This document shows, piece by piece, positions 43,722-55,782 of a DNA stretch of 64,000 bases. The notes below the pieces were generated by a model. The model saw only the letters and a list, made by a program, of their open reading frames with translations. It was not told where the DNA came from and made no database searches. Every line of letters starts with the position of its first letter. The stretch's first letter is position 1. The stretch lies in contig NC_080672.1 of the NCBI RefSeq assembly GCF_030247195.1, positions 26,605,906 through 26,669,905 of the forward strand, read 5' to 3'. The translations under genes were made by a program, and so were the position numbers. The DNA is from Topomyia yanbarensis (Eukaryota; Arthropoda; Insecta; Diptera; Culicidae).

Positions 43722-46700
43722 AAAACGCTTTTAATCCACCTAACAGTGTGATGAGACATTTCTTATAACTCTTATCACTCTTCGGATATTATATCTTTTG
43801 AGAACATTTATAACTTGATGCTTCGCGATGTTTTTGATAACACATACTACATGGGATTGTGGCAAGACTCAGAGAATCGCTCAAATCAGCATAGGACAAC
43901 ATCAGTGCTAGAAATCTCAAACCAAATCAATGGGAAAGCGAAAAAATGGCCCATAAAATAGACATACCAACGAATTTTTGTTAATGCTCTTTTAATAAAA
44001 TATCTAAATTGTGGTGGGAAAACTGAATTTTCCTAAAGGGGTTATGTATATTGTACTGAGCCAAAAAATCGAATTTTTTTTGAATCGAAATGAAGTTTAT
44101 ACTTTACTCAAATTTCCAACGCGACTGAGACCTAAAAATCAACGCTTTTTCTGGAAAAAAGCGATACTAGCAGTGACACCATTCAAAGAAAATCAACAGT
44201 GAATATTTCCAGACTTGGTTTTATTTCCTATTTAAGAACTATTGTGATTTTTACATCCTAGATTGCATGATTCAGTGATCGAAACCCAAAACTTCATGAA
44301 GTATTTGAAATTATTAAATTAAAATTTGTTTTTGCTATTGAAATTGACAAAATGACAGTATCGCCCCTTTGGCGATTGTTTACTTTTTCGGTCCCACCTA
44401 TCAGCATTGAAGTATCGCCCTCACGTTTTTTTACAATAACTACCGTTTTACACCGCCGATTTCGTCCGGGTTTTTTCAATAGCGATCATTGTTACTATTT
44501 ACAGCTGGTATCAGCTTGATAATCCAAAAAATACGAAAATGACAGTTTCGCCTCTAAACTGCTAGCAAAAAAAGTATCGCCCTGTTTGTTTGCATGGAGC
44601 GTGGAGGGCGAAACTTTAAATAAACAAACAAAAATACAGTTTCGCCCGTTGTATTTTTTGTTGTAGTTTAAGAAAGCAATATCGTAGAATCAAAATAAAT
44701 TTTTAGGTTAATTTGTTGCGTTTCAAATCCCTTATTCGCATGTATGAAAAAAGCCTTATGTTTACATTTGTAATTATCGCCCTTTTCACAAAAAAGCGTT
44801 GAAATGAAATCGCAGCTCCTGATATCACGCTATCTCTGAAGTGCATGCGTGCATAGTTTCAAATTTTACTTCGACATCGACTTTTTCTAAAGGTGACTTC
44901 CCAGTCTCCCAGTATCCTTGATTTGAATTATTATCGCTAATCCTAATGCCAAAGAACAAATAAAAACCTCTCGAAAACGAATCGTTTGGGAAAATCATCA
45001 TCATTACTGGAATTTTCATTTTCACGAATCTTTTCGATAACCTTCCGTCACTTGCGTTAATGCACTGGGTGCACAGTGCTCTGAAAATCTAGCGAAATCG
45101 TCTTAGCGCACCAGCGGATCTAATTCAGAGCCATCTGCGCGGCGAGTTAAATCTGTAAAGAATACTAAAAATCAATTTCTATTCCATAATTTTCAGTTCA
45201 GCAATTCGAGAGATCTTGCTCACCGCAAGCCATGAAAAATAGACTACGTTGTGAAGCGATGGTCACTATTTATTAAAAAATCACGGTTAAATAAAAAATA
45301 AAACTATTAAAAAATTTCAAATAGTTTATAATTTTCACAAACATATTAGGAAAAACTGTTTAATAAGCTTTCGTAATATTGTGTATGAAAAAAGCTGAAA
45401 ATTTCAGTATTTTCTCTATCTGCAACATATAAACCCTTAAGTATACCAATTAATTGGTATACGAATTGGAATAGGTTCGCCAAATTTTGGAAGAAATCTA
45501 TAAAATAACCCCTTGAAAGCTACCTAAAAATTGTTGTAGTTCGATGCAATAAAAAAATCCCCGAAAATGAAATGCAATAAAGACCCATTTTTATCAACCT
45601 CATGGTGTATTTTAGGCTGTCAAAATGGGGACATTGACTAAATTGGGCAATTTTTTTCTTTATAATAAACTGAAACTGTTAAAATATTCCTCCCGTCCCT
45701 TGATGTAGTCTGATAATTATTTCTGATTATGATGAACTTTTTATTTCTTGTGAACGAGTGTAGAACGACTTTGTTTCTACTTACTTGAAGTCAGCGGCGT
45801 AGCCAGAAATTCGGTTTAGTTGGAGTTTGGTGATAATAGATCATTCTGTCCAAACGGCATACTTCCGAAACCGTAATTTTTAAAGTTTTAAAATTATGCA
45901 GAATTAATTTTTCAGAAAATAGTAACAGAGTTCGTGTCTTTAGCGAATTTGTTGAGACCTGAGAAAATTCACCATAAATACTTCTTGGACGATATACCGT
46001 CAAAATAATTTTATCAAATGATGCGCTGTTTAACGTTTGTAAAACTCATCGAAGATACTAAACCTCCGAAATTGGCGGTTTCAAAATGATGTTATCTTGA
46101 CCTTAAATTACTGTTTTTGACCTATACATATAATTGGTCATACAACAAAAATCAAATTCCCATCAAAATCGATCAGGACCTGCTAGAGTCGAATGGAAAT
46201 CGTCATTTTTCATAAATTTCTCTCTACATTCGGAAAGTGTTATCCTCGTTATTAATCATATTACGTTTTCGTCTCAACTCGACGCATTCCCAAAATAAAA
46301 ACCTGTTTTAATCCACCTAGTGATGCAATTGTGCTTTTCTCATTTGTTCAGACTACGATTCCATGGCTGGTTATGTTCAATACAATGGTGGAAATGAATA
46401 TTACATGTTCAGTACGATTTACACATACATACAATGGATCGACAGCCACGATCTTGAGATACTATGTGATACTGAAACATCGCTTGAAACCAGCGGCGGA
46501 TCATGGAGAAAGATCCGGGAGGTCCAGGTCCTGCCGAAAATTTTCAACTTGTTAAGAAATTTTAAACTAGTTGTAATTTTAAAGTAGCAACCCCTCACTG
46601 CATACTCCCTCCGGGCCGGTATGATTGACGATTTTTAGAGTGATTGCATAACCTTTCTATATGAGAAAGGCAAAAATGTACCAAAGTCCAAAAAAGTCAA

Positions 46701-48643
46701 TTTTTGTCAAACATCTCAATGTTTCATGCATTTTAAAGTCATTTGGCATCAAAAATACAAATTTGATTTTGAATTTTTTTCATTTCAGTTTATATGGGAA
46801 TTTGCTGTGTGATTGCACTCTTCAACTCGTAACTCCGGAACCGGAAGTCCAATCAATAAAAAATTCAATAGCATGGGAAGGTTGTACCTTTCATTTGAGA
46901 CAAAGTTTGTGCAAATCGGTCCAGCCATCTCTGAGAAACAGAGGTCACATTTTTTCCACATACACACATACACACACATACATACACACACAGACATTTT
47001 CCGATCTCGACGATCTCAGTCGATTGGCATATGACACTCGGCCCTCCGGTTCGGGATTAGATTGACGAATTTTAGAGTGAATGAGAAAGGCAAAAACATT
47101 TTTAGCAAATGTTGAAAGTTATGCATTTTTTTGGTGAGCAGTTCTATGTTTCATAGACATTAAATCAATTTTAACTTCGCATCCTATTAAATAAAGACCC
47201 TTATTACAGTACATCTCTACAAAAACGAGCTCAATTTGAAAATAAATCTGATAATTATGATTGATTACAGAACTCTGGAATTTTCTATTAGAATGTTTTC
47301 AGGCAGGACTATTAGACAACTGTGAAATCAAGACCAATATATCAGTTACATATCAGGACCCCATTCCGACAATTTATCAAAAGTCCTCATGATGTTTACA
47401 ACAACAGGTTATCAATCTACGGATCAGATAATTGTTATTGTAATATTGAATTAAATCAGTCTGCATCAATAAATTTTCAACTTCAATCCAATTTTTTTTT
47501 GGGTGGGGGGGGGGGGGGGTTGGGGTTGTATGGTGTTAAACCCCAAAACCTTCTCTTGGCTACGCCGTTGCTTGTTGTTATTTACTTCGCTTTTCATTTT
47601 CCGATATGTTTCAGATCGATCCGATGGTCATAAGTTAGAAAAATTGCAGTCAGAAGGTTAGCACAAATGAACATTTTTGCACTGATAAGTTATCAAGTTC
47701 CTTCCAGACAACTTGGAAGTATTCGGTGATTATTTCTAGCGGTTGTAGATAGAAAAATGAAACACGAAATTCGTTTTATCGAAATAATGTTTGGCTTATT
47801 TCAATGGATTATTACTATATTGAACAATAAATAGGCGACAAAGAGTAATCCCCAAACAATAAGCCATAACTTTTAAAGTATTCAAAATAGATAAATAGAA
47901 TATCTTCAGTAAAGTTATTCGCAAAAGTAAGAGCTACAAATTTGCTGAAGACATCATTTCGATATAATCACTTCCACGAAAATTTGTGAAAATATCTCAC
48001 TCATAGGGGGATTAATCAGCAAAAGCACAATACCAATAGAAAGGGCATATTGCCTTCATTAAATTCTCCGAAGATACTATTGACCTAAAATAAGTTGTTT
48101 TGGCGTTAATAATAGATTACATGTTTTTGGTCATATTTCTGGCAATGGGAAATGATAAAAATCTTTCGTCCGCATTTAATATTAAATATCTCTTTTGATA
48201 ATAGTCCGATTTCAAAAATCTATAGCTTGTTCGAAAGGTATTCGTTAAAGCTGTCTAAAAACATATAAATTGTTAATCTATATTGTCAATTTCGGCAGAT
48301 AATTTAGAAAAACTGCAAAAAACGCCTTTTTTACGCATTCAAACATTTATATCTTGGAAACTAAACATTAGAATCAAAAACAAATTAATAGCGTTCATAC
48401 TGTTTTTTTAGTTCTTTCATTCAAAATTGGTTTGGATAAGATCGGTTCAGCCATTGCTGAGAAACACGAATGAGAATTTGTCCGTTACATACACACACAC
48501 ACAGACACACACACACACAGACATTGTCCCAAATCGTCGAGCTGAGTCGATTGGTATATAAGACTCGGCCCTCCGGGCCTCGGAAAAAATCTTGAAAGTT
48601 TGAGCGAATTCTATACATTTCTTTTATAAGAAATGTAAAACAA
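43722..48643 (-). mobile_element. Right arm of long inverted repeat
   Basis: Reverse complement of 3906-8747 throughout. The inner boundary is AAAACGCTTTTAATCCACCT and the outer boundary is the small palindrome around TATAA ending near 48643. Compared with the left arm it has an extra 255 bp at 44110-44364 and lacks the 164 bp of 6795-6958. It carries the same hAT-like element at the same internal position, the G-run near 47503-47519, (CA)n near 46970-47000 and (CA)n near 48485-48523. No conserved coding frame. Confidence 0.85.
45792..47570 (+). mobile_element. Non-autonomous hAT-like element nested in right arm
   Basis: The ends are CAGCGGCGTAGCCAG and CTTGGCTACGCCGTTG. The flank CTTGAAGT at left matches CTTGTTGT at right at 6 of 8 positions, a decayed duplication. 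Same element and position as 4986-6746 in the left arm, including the secondary insertion (about 46264-47095). Same orientation as the cleaner copy at 60840-62763. Confidence 0.65.
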
Positions 48644-48839
48644 TTTAATATCACAAGAAATAAAAACTATATATTTCTGAAAATTAAGCAACTCTAGATG
48701 GATATGTTTTGATAGAATTTCGTTATTAAATCTCCTCTCAATAAAAATAGTGCTTCGCATAATTTAAATGCTAAATTTTGAACAGAGATAAACAGTATTA
48801 GTATAGTAAAATAAGCAACCCATAAAAATTTCAACCAGC
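48644..48839. other. Flank of the right arm
   Basis: AT-rich, nothing recognised. Confidence 0.3.
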
Positions 48840-50870
48840 GATGGTTCGATTTTTTTGATCAAATGATTCGTGTGGAGAAGAGTGAAAGGGACGGCGAGGG
48901 TGTCCAGCATAATGCCGTTCGCCATCTATGCACGACCCCTAATTATGTAAACTACTTAGTCGCAACTATGCAACAACACTCCCAATCTCTAAGCATCTCT
49001 GACATGCCCTAAAGCAGTACGCGTAACGTCGATCCTGGCCGATCATAGCATGCTATGAGCTTTGCCGCCGCGAACCGGCTCCCTGCAAACTCGGTAGAAT
49101 GTAAGTCCAATTCACAACCCGCACGCCCTGCTGCGTCAATGGAATTTAATTTACGCCGGGAGTCCGTCCGTGGGAAGAATCGTAATGGAATTCATAATCA
49201 GTGCCGGAATGAGCGTCGGACACATTTCAGCACGGACACCATGCGTGAATGACACTGTGACACGGCGACAGCGCTGGAGGCGGCAATATCAAACCCGGGG
49301 TCGGGTCGGCGAGGTTTACTAGCAAGTTGAATCCCGTTGAAATGGCAATTTAATTAGTGCAACCTGTGTGCAGTGTGTTGGATTGTACGTACGGGAGGGT
49401 TGTTAGTTGTTAGTTAGATCGAATAGGTCCTGCTATTCACTCTGGAACTCTGGTCTAGGCTAGTTTAACTCAATGAGCTCGCACAAAGTAAGTGCCGTGT
49501 GAAATTATGGAGTGATTGCGATTCCAGCGGGCGGAATGACGTCAGTGATTGAAACGGGATAGTGCGGAAATGCAATCCAATTTACGAGCACTGCGGCTGA
49601 CAAGAGTAATTTAAATTATTCAAATTTCGAAAATGTAATTTTTCTTTACAATGAGTTTTTTGTTGTTGGCTGTATTATCTTTATTGCGGACGCTGGTATG
49701 CTAGTGGATGGATTTGCATTAAAATGAAATTAATATTTGGATCCCTGATTGAGTGGTATTTTTATCCATGGTTACCTTGGATGGGGAGTCAATAACAAAG
49801 ATTGCTCATTTTTTTTCGCATCAAATTTTGGACAGCTTCACACAACGTATTACGCGAAAAGAAAAATGAAATGGATAATTTGAATTGGAACAAATTATCT
49901 TCTTGCACTGAGCAGAGTTCTGCCATGTCAGACAACGTACAACACCCACACACACAGTGTCAGACCGCTCTGGGCCCCGTACGGGAGCTCTGCGAACCAG
50001 CACCGTCATCGTCAGTCAGCAGAGGACCCGGCCCTGTCCCAGCCCATATGTATGTAACGCGCGCCGTTCCGCCCGGGTCCGTTATCGTGCGATTGTTTAA
50101 CATGTGCCACACCTGATATTACGCCCATCATCGGAACGGCGCGGAGCAGTATATTCACAGGCTTCATGTTACATCGGACACGAACTTGCGTATATATAGT
50201 TCTGCACTGATGGCTACAAAGAAACAAGGAACACGTCGTTGCTCAGTTCTGGGAATGGGAATGGAAAGCGCAGGTCGGGGTGGCTTCCCCATCACATTAA
50301 TCAGCTCTGCCAGGGCTTTCCATCCCACAACGACGACCGACCATGACAAAGTGTGACACACGACAAGGATCCCAAGATCCGTTTGGCCAAAATGAAAAAC
50401 ATTTGACATATTTGCAGAGTTTCTTCTTCGTCGTCGTCGTTCCAAACTGTTTCGAGTATCAATCAGCAGAGTGAAAAGTTGAAGAATTTGGTGCCGAAGG
50501 AAATTGTTCGTCTAACTTACTTATGTTTACTGTCGATGTGTATGGGACTGCCGACAGCGAACGGAATTTCCTTCGAGCCAAGTTGATTCTATAACATCAT
50601 TCCGAAGCGAGGGTCGTTGAAGCAGTGGAAAACTTTTAGCTTCATGCAATATTCAAGTCGATTAGAACGTAGCGAAAGGAAGTTTCTACAGAATTGGGTA
50701 ATTTTCTAATTGGGTGTGGAAAGTTTCTGCCGTGCCGATAAACGAGTTAGCTTTCAATTCGTCGAAAAAACTGATACTCGTTGTATCACCAGATCCAGTT
50801 TCGTCTGCCTGCGTGGGCGCACTAGCATAGTGGCAAGGTAGGGGACGTGGTTGTGGAAGGGATATTGGTT
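48840..50870. other. Unique GC-richer island, no recognised gene
   Basis: No repeat partner in the window and markedly less AT-rich. It holds homeodomain-like TTAATTAG near 49353. Open frames (104 codons at 49802-50116, 93 at 50164-50445) have no recognised domain. A five-codon ATG frame at 49473 runs into GTAAGT at 49488 but is too short to call. Candidate conserved non-coding or intronic DNA. Confidence 0.3.
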
Positions 50871-52699
50871 TTCAATTTCATATTTTCTTGGAATCATTTA
50901 AAATATGATACAGGATGTGAACCCAATTTTTTGCGTCTTCCCAAACCATAATTGAATAGGGAGAAATTAATGGTGGGGACAACTTTTAATCTCTTAATAA
51001 AAATTATCCTCTCTTATTGGTATCAGATTTCAATAGTTACGCGAAATATTGAAGGTTCATTATTGGACTGAAGGGGATGTTTTAATTTTTGCAGATTTGG
51101 CCAGAAATATTTACACAAATCGAGTATTAAAATTCAAAGATTGTGCAACTGTGATGAATTAGTGAAACACTTAGATGTTAGGCGTTGATGCTCATTGTTT
51201 TTTTTTTATTTCGTATATTTGACACAGCTCAATGCATTGGCATAACGGAGCCATGAGTCTTTAGATATTTCCAATGTATAAATAAAAATATACAAATCGA
51301 GCTTAATTATGTGTCCATCGGATTTTGTGTAGATTTCGCACGCTGAATAGTAGCCATGTAATAATAGTGTTTGCAAGGTCCAAGTTACGTGTATTGCGTT
51401 AGGGCATCTGGAACGATTAGATTGGGAGTGTTGTTGAACAGTGGTCGAATAAGTAGTTTCCATAATCAGGGGCCCTACATAAACAGCAAACGGTCTTATG
51501 CCAGGTCCTCCTCATGCACTGCTCTTTGTTTACAGAATTCGTAATTAGTGTTGGGACGATGGGACGGAAAGTCTTTTTAGCATAGCACATCGTATATGTG
51601 TGATGAAATCTCGCTAAAAGGTGCGTTTGTTTTATTAATTTTCCATTTCAATATAATAAATGTGGTTACTTACATTTTAACTAACCTCACTTTTCCAAAT
51701 ACCCTCAACAAGAGATTGATTGATGATTTGAAGAACTACAAATCAAATAACCGTGAGTTAACAATTAGTTGTAATAAATTCAGTTACTTACATTTCAAAT
51801 AATTATTATTAATTTTATAAAAGAAGTTATATAATTGGTCTCGCAAGGGACTGAAGACAAAGTGTTCGCTTTGTTGCTCACTTCTTTTTGCCAGTTCGAT
51901 CATTCCTACCTACGATGAATTTTGTGACATCTGATCCCATGTTCGAGGGAATCGTCGATGTTTTCTTACTCGGTAACAATTAGCATTGGCTTATTTTTTG
52001 CATACAAACAGGGCATTTTGGTAAATATAAAAAAATCCGGGCAAATTTAATTTTTATACCACAATATTAGAAGGGATTCCATGAGAAACCGGCCGACCGC
52101 AAACTATGACTATCGTTGATTCGAACGAATCTTAGCAGTTGTGTTCGGTTGGCGAATCTTCATGATTTTTTCTGACGATTGCAATATTTTGATACAAGAG
52201 AAATTTTTTAAAAGCGCGTAGATGTTTCTACGGGCAATAATTTTCAAATTTTTTTGGTTGATTACTCTATGTTATACAGCAAAACTAACGACGAGTTACA
52301 GGGAACAAATACTTCTATTCGAAAAAAGTATGCACTGAAAAAAGTGTCATTTTTTATAAAAATAAATTTATTTTATATATAAATAATATAAATAATAATA
52401 AATTTAATATAAATTTATATTAAAAATTTTAATTGCAAAAAAAATTATAATTATAATTTTCTATATTTTAACAACAAAAACTTAGAGAGAAATGAAACAT
52501 TTTGAATGTGATTGCATGATGGAAAACTTATCGGTAAAAAAGTTTTTCTAAAAATAACTTTAAACATGTTTTTAAATTTCATACTAATTACTAATTTATT
52601 ACATTATTTTATTACAGAATATAATTCTAAGTACCATCTTAATTCAAAATACATTTAATAAAAATCTTCCAAAATGCGAAAGTTTTCGTGATATTAGGA
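50871..52699. other. AT-rich sequence without recognised genes
   Basis: 51210-51250 (ACAGCTCAATGCATTGGCAT, GAGCCATGAGTC) parallels 35830-35868 (GGCTCAATGCGTTAGC, GAGTCGTGGATC), a small dispersed repeat. 52370-52460 is nearly pure A/T. 52560-52680 begins the half-units of the palindrome that follows. Confidence 0.35.
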
Positions 52700-53735
52700 A
52701 TTTTGCTCCAACAAAAAAAATAATTCGTTTTATTATGCGCTTTTTAAAAGTTATTCGCGTTACCCCATCATAAAATCTCAACAGTCTAATGTTTATCGTT
52801 TTAATGACGTAAAAGAAAGTTTTTCGGTGTATTTTTATCACGGAGAAACTATAAAGAAAAACAGTTTTCCAAACAACAACTTTTGACATAATTTTATAAT
52901 TCATACTATTTGCAGCCAAAAATACAATTATTTTTTTAATATAATTCTAAATGCCATTTAAAATCAAAATGCTCATAACAAAAACATTCTGAAACTTAAT
53001 AGTTCTCGAGATATTTAAAATTTTGTTTTACCCACACAATTATTGTGTTTTATTACGACCTTCTCATAGGTTGTTCGCATTTATCCATCATCAACAATAT
53101 GTTTTTCAAAAATTCAGAAATATATCCTGTAACTTTTCCAGTGACATCAATGCGATATTGTAAACCATTTAAAAGCTATACAAAACCAATCAGAATATTA
53201 TTCAACCATAGTGTCGGATGATTAAACTATATTGTTGAATCATATGTTGGTTGTTTTTATGTAGCTTTCAAATGGTTTACAATATCGCTTTGATATCAAA
53301 GAGAAAGTTACAAGAAATATTATGAGTCGTTTGAAAAACTTATTGCTGTTGATGGAGAAACGCGAATCGTCGCAATAAAACAAAATAATTGCGCTGTTAA
53401 AACAAAATTTAAAATATTTCGAGAATTATAGTATTTCAGAAAAAAAAAATTCTATAAGCATTTTGATTTAAAATGGCGTTTAGAATTCAAAAATAAATTT
53501 GTAATTTTGACAGTAAATAGCATAAATTTTAAAAAGTATGTCTAAAGTTATTGTTAGGAAAACTTTTTTATTGAAAGCTTCTTTATGATCCACATACACT
53601 GAAAAAGTTCCGTTTATGTCATTAAAGCGATAAACATTGAATTGTTGATATTTTATGATAGGGTAACGCGAATAACTTTTCAAAAGGGCATAATTACACG
53701 AATTATTTAAGTTTTATTTTGACATTAAAAATGTC
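52700..53735. repeat. About 1-kb imperfect palindrome with internal half-unit duplication
   Basis: 52700-53207 is matched in reverse complement by 53231-53735. Mirrored landmarks are AAAGTTATTCGCGTTACCC / GGGTAACGCGAATAACTTTT, GCGATATTGTAAACCATTT / AAATGGTTTACAATATCGC, and TGTTTATCG / CGATAAACA. A central spacer of about 23 bp is near 53219. Within the left arm a second, direct similarity of about 320 bp appears (ATAATTCTAA(G/A)T(A/G)CCAT at 52620 and 52942), so the structure looks like tandem units later mirrored. Non-coding. Confidence 0.75.
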
Positions 53736-54050
53736 TTACTCCACTATCTGGGGCTAGGTGTCATTCTAAAATCTAAACTATCTCCCATGTAACGAAACTA
53801 TGTAAGGTTTGCACGCTTATAACTCCGATATTACTAGATGGATTTTAATCATTCATACACCAACCGATTCAGAAACACCTAATTTAAATATTGGCAATAA
53901 TTTAATATCTCCCCAATAAAAGTAGACTTTTGGAAATTGGTAAAATTAAAAAGTTCACAAAAAACGGGAAAAATACCATTCGTGAGGCAGATTTCTCAGA
54001 CACAGCCCTCAAAAGAGGGCAGCTTAGTTGCTCAATGAAACACGAAAAGT
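53736..54050. other. Unassigned sequence upstream of promoter-like modules
   Basis: AT-rich until about 53990, then GC rises towards the TATA-like element. CCCTCAAAAGAGGG is a short palindrome at 54006-54019. Confidence 0.3.
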
Positions 54051-54092
54051 CATAAATAGAAGCAACGCATGTCCGTTTAAATCAGTTGTTGC
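54051..54092 (+). promoter_or_regulatory. TATA/Inr core-promoter-like module 1, interrupted
   Basis: CATAAATAGAAG (54051) is followed 32 bp later by the arthropod initiator-like ATCAGTTG, with A at 54084. The same pair, with near-identical spacing and similar flanking words, occurs at 55210-55246. A hAT-like insertion starts at 54093 and duplicates GTTGTTGC, the bases right after the initiator A, so the module is split from its downstream sequence, which resumes at 55093. The gene served, if any, is unknown. Confidence 0.4.
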
Positions 54093-55084
54093 TAGGGACG
54101 TTTCGATATTAAAATACATCGATACTTAGAATCGATACTGGTATCGAATGCAAGTACTGATACTTTCGATATAATCGTAGTCGTAGTATCGATACTTGAA
54201 TGTATCGCCATTCGATTCCGCACTTTTACCACAGACTAACAGACATAACACTATGAGGGAATTCCCACAAAAACATCGATCCGGCAATTTTCCCAGAACA
54301 CTAGCTCCACTCATTTGCCAAAGACTCATTTGCTGATGGGTTACCCCTCAGGTTTGGGAACAATTTTTCACTAGTGGTCTATCCCCCATCTGCTTGTTCA
54401 TAGGTCAGTGGCGCCATAATTTCAAATGTGGGCACAGTCCCAACTACAAATATATTTAAAATGACCGTTAAAGCGGACGAAGCATTGTTTTCCAGTGTTA
54501 TGTCTGTTAGTCTGTGCTTTTACAGTAGCTTAATTCCCTGACTTAGGTAATCTGCAAACCGTTGTTTGGAAATTCAGTAGTGGGTTTTGTCAGTTAACGT
54601 TTTGCTCTGCTTCTGCGAACAGAAAAACCCATTCGACAAATATATTTTATTGATCTGATTCGTTTGATGTTGAATCCAGTCGACGATTATGTCAGACGTC
54701 GAATGTCAGAAAAGATAAACAATAAATAATTTGGCTGATCAGAAAGTCTCATGGACTGTCAAATAATGGGCAATGTTCGGAATCGATTTTTTCATCAAAT
54801 GCGATTGGTGCTCCAATTATTGTAGCAACTCAAATGTAACAACCGATTCCGCAATGGTTTAGCCTGAATAGGTAATCAAATTTCACTCGGAAATAATTCC
54901 AAACTCGTTCATAATTCCGAATCGAATACTTCCAACTACTGGTTCTTTCGATTCTTTTCGATATCGTGAAGATTGTATCGATATCAGTAAAGTATCGTGA
55001 TTGAAGTATCGATACCAAAAAATCGAGCATCGGAAACAGAAGTATCGATTCCGTACTAGTATCGAAAATATCGCAACGTCCCTA
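54093..55084. mobile_element. hAT-like element rich in ATCGATAC, 992 bp
   Basis: It begins TAGGGACGTTTCGATATT and ends AATATCGCAACGTCCCTA, a good inverted repeat. The 8-bp sequence GTTGTTGC is duplicated at 54085-54092 and 55085-55092. TAGGG ends with 8-bp duplications are typical of hAT. Subterminal regions on both sides are full of GTATCGATAC-type palindromic words, which could bind a transposase. No transposase frame is seen. A second element is nested at 54230-54516. Confidence 0.8.
54230..54516. mobile_element. 287-bp hAT-like MITE nested in the previous element
   Basis: The termini CACAGACTAACAGACATAAC and GTTATGTCTGTTAGTCTGTG are perfect inverted repeats for at least 20 bp. CTTTTAC is duplicated at 54223-54229 and 54517-54523 (7 bp visible, an eighth base perhaps mutated). 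Non-coding. Because it sits within the ATCGATAC element it is the younger insertion. Confidence 0.85.
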
Positions 55085-55209
55085 GTTGTTGCTCTTATCC
55101 CACACGAGCAACGTCGTCTCCGGGCGATGCAATAAGCGCTATCGATTTTCGGTAACGTTGGCATTTGCACACACTCGCACCTAAGTGACTAAACAATATA
55201 CGGTTAGTT

Positions 55210-55250
55210 TATAAATAGAGGTGACGCGTACACGTTTGAATCAGTTTTTG
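55210..55250 (+). promoter_or_regulatory. TATA/Inr core-promoter-like module 2
   Basis: TATAAATAG at 55210 and TCAGTT at 55241-55246, 33 bp from the first T to the initiator A, match the metazoan TATA-to-start distance. If the 992-bp insertion and its 8-bp duplication are removed, this module lies about 159 bp after module 1, and the intervening sequence has recognisable similarity (CAATAAGCGCTATCGATTTTCGG against CAATAAGCGGTAGACGCTATGC and TTTTCGGCAG). No coding frame follows convincingly. LTR, LINE 5' region or multicopy host gene are all possible. Confidence 0.4.
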
Positions 55251-55662
55251 TTCTTATGTCGAACGGGTAAGATCATGGCTGCAGCGTCTGGGCACTACAA
55301 TAAGCGGTAGACGCTATGCATTTTCGGCAGCGGTGGCCGTGTGCGGATTTTTCGAGTACCAGCACGGTGTCACAGAATGATTTGCAAAGTGGGTGGGCGG
55401 GGTGGTTTGGATTTAATTCAATACGGTGTGTGCTGCTTAAGAGTGTTGCGTTTGAAAAAAATATATTTATTTTTATGCATGCGTGTGCGTTGTAACTTGT
55501 TAATCCATGTTTACGGCGCTTTGTAGCTGCATAGGGTAAAGAGCCCATTGGTTTTCATGTTTCATATTTCGGTTATATGTTTTTTTATCAGTAAGGCATC
55601 TGACAACGTGCTTCTGTAGTTATTGCACTGTTCAGCAGCGTAGTATTTTATATAGGAGAGTA

Positions 55663-55780
55663 CACTCAGGTTTTTTACACGGATTTTGAAATTTACGCGG
55701 TTTTCATTAACGCGTTTTTTTTTAAATTTACGCGGTTTTCATTTACACGGCCTGTATCCCCTGCGTGAAAAATCTGAGTG
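55663..55780. mobile_element. 118-bp MITE with TA flanks
   Basis: CACTCAGGTTTTTTACACGG at left is mirrored by GTGAAAAATCTGAGTG at right. TA occurs on both sides (55661-55662, 55781-55782). An internal repeat AAATTTACGCGGTTTTCATT occurs twice (near 55690 and 55723). Confidence 0.75.
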
Positions 55781-55782
55781 TA

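Noticed and set aside
3906..48643. The whole 45-kb interval as one giant transposon with 4.8-kb terminal repeats
   Set aside because: The arms look like copies of a composite repeat with internal nested insertions; there is no target duplication outside them and the 35-kb interior is ordinary repeat debris.
49473..49493. ATG with five codons running into GTAAGT, a possible mini first exon
   Set aside because: Too short to distinguish from chance; no supporting upstream or downstream signal.
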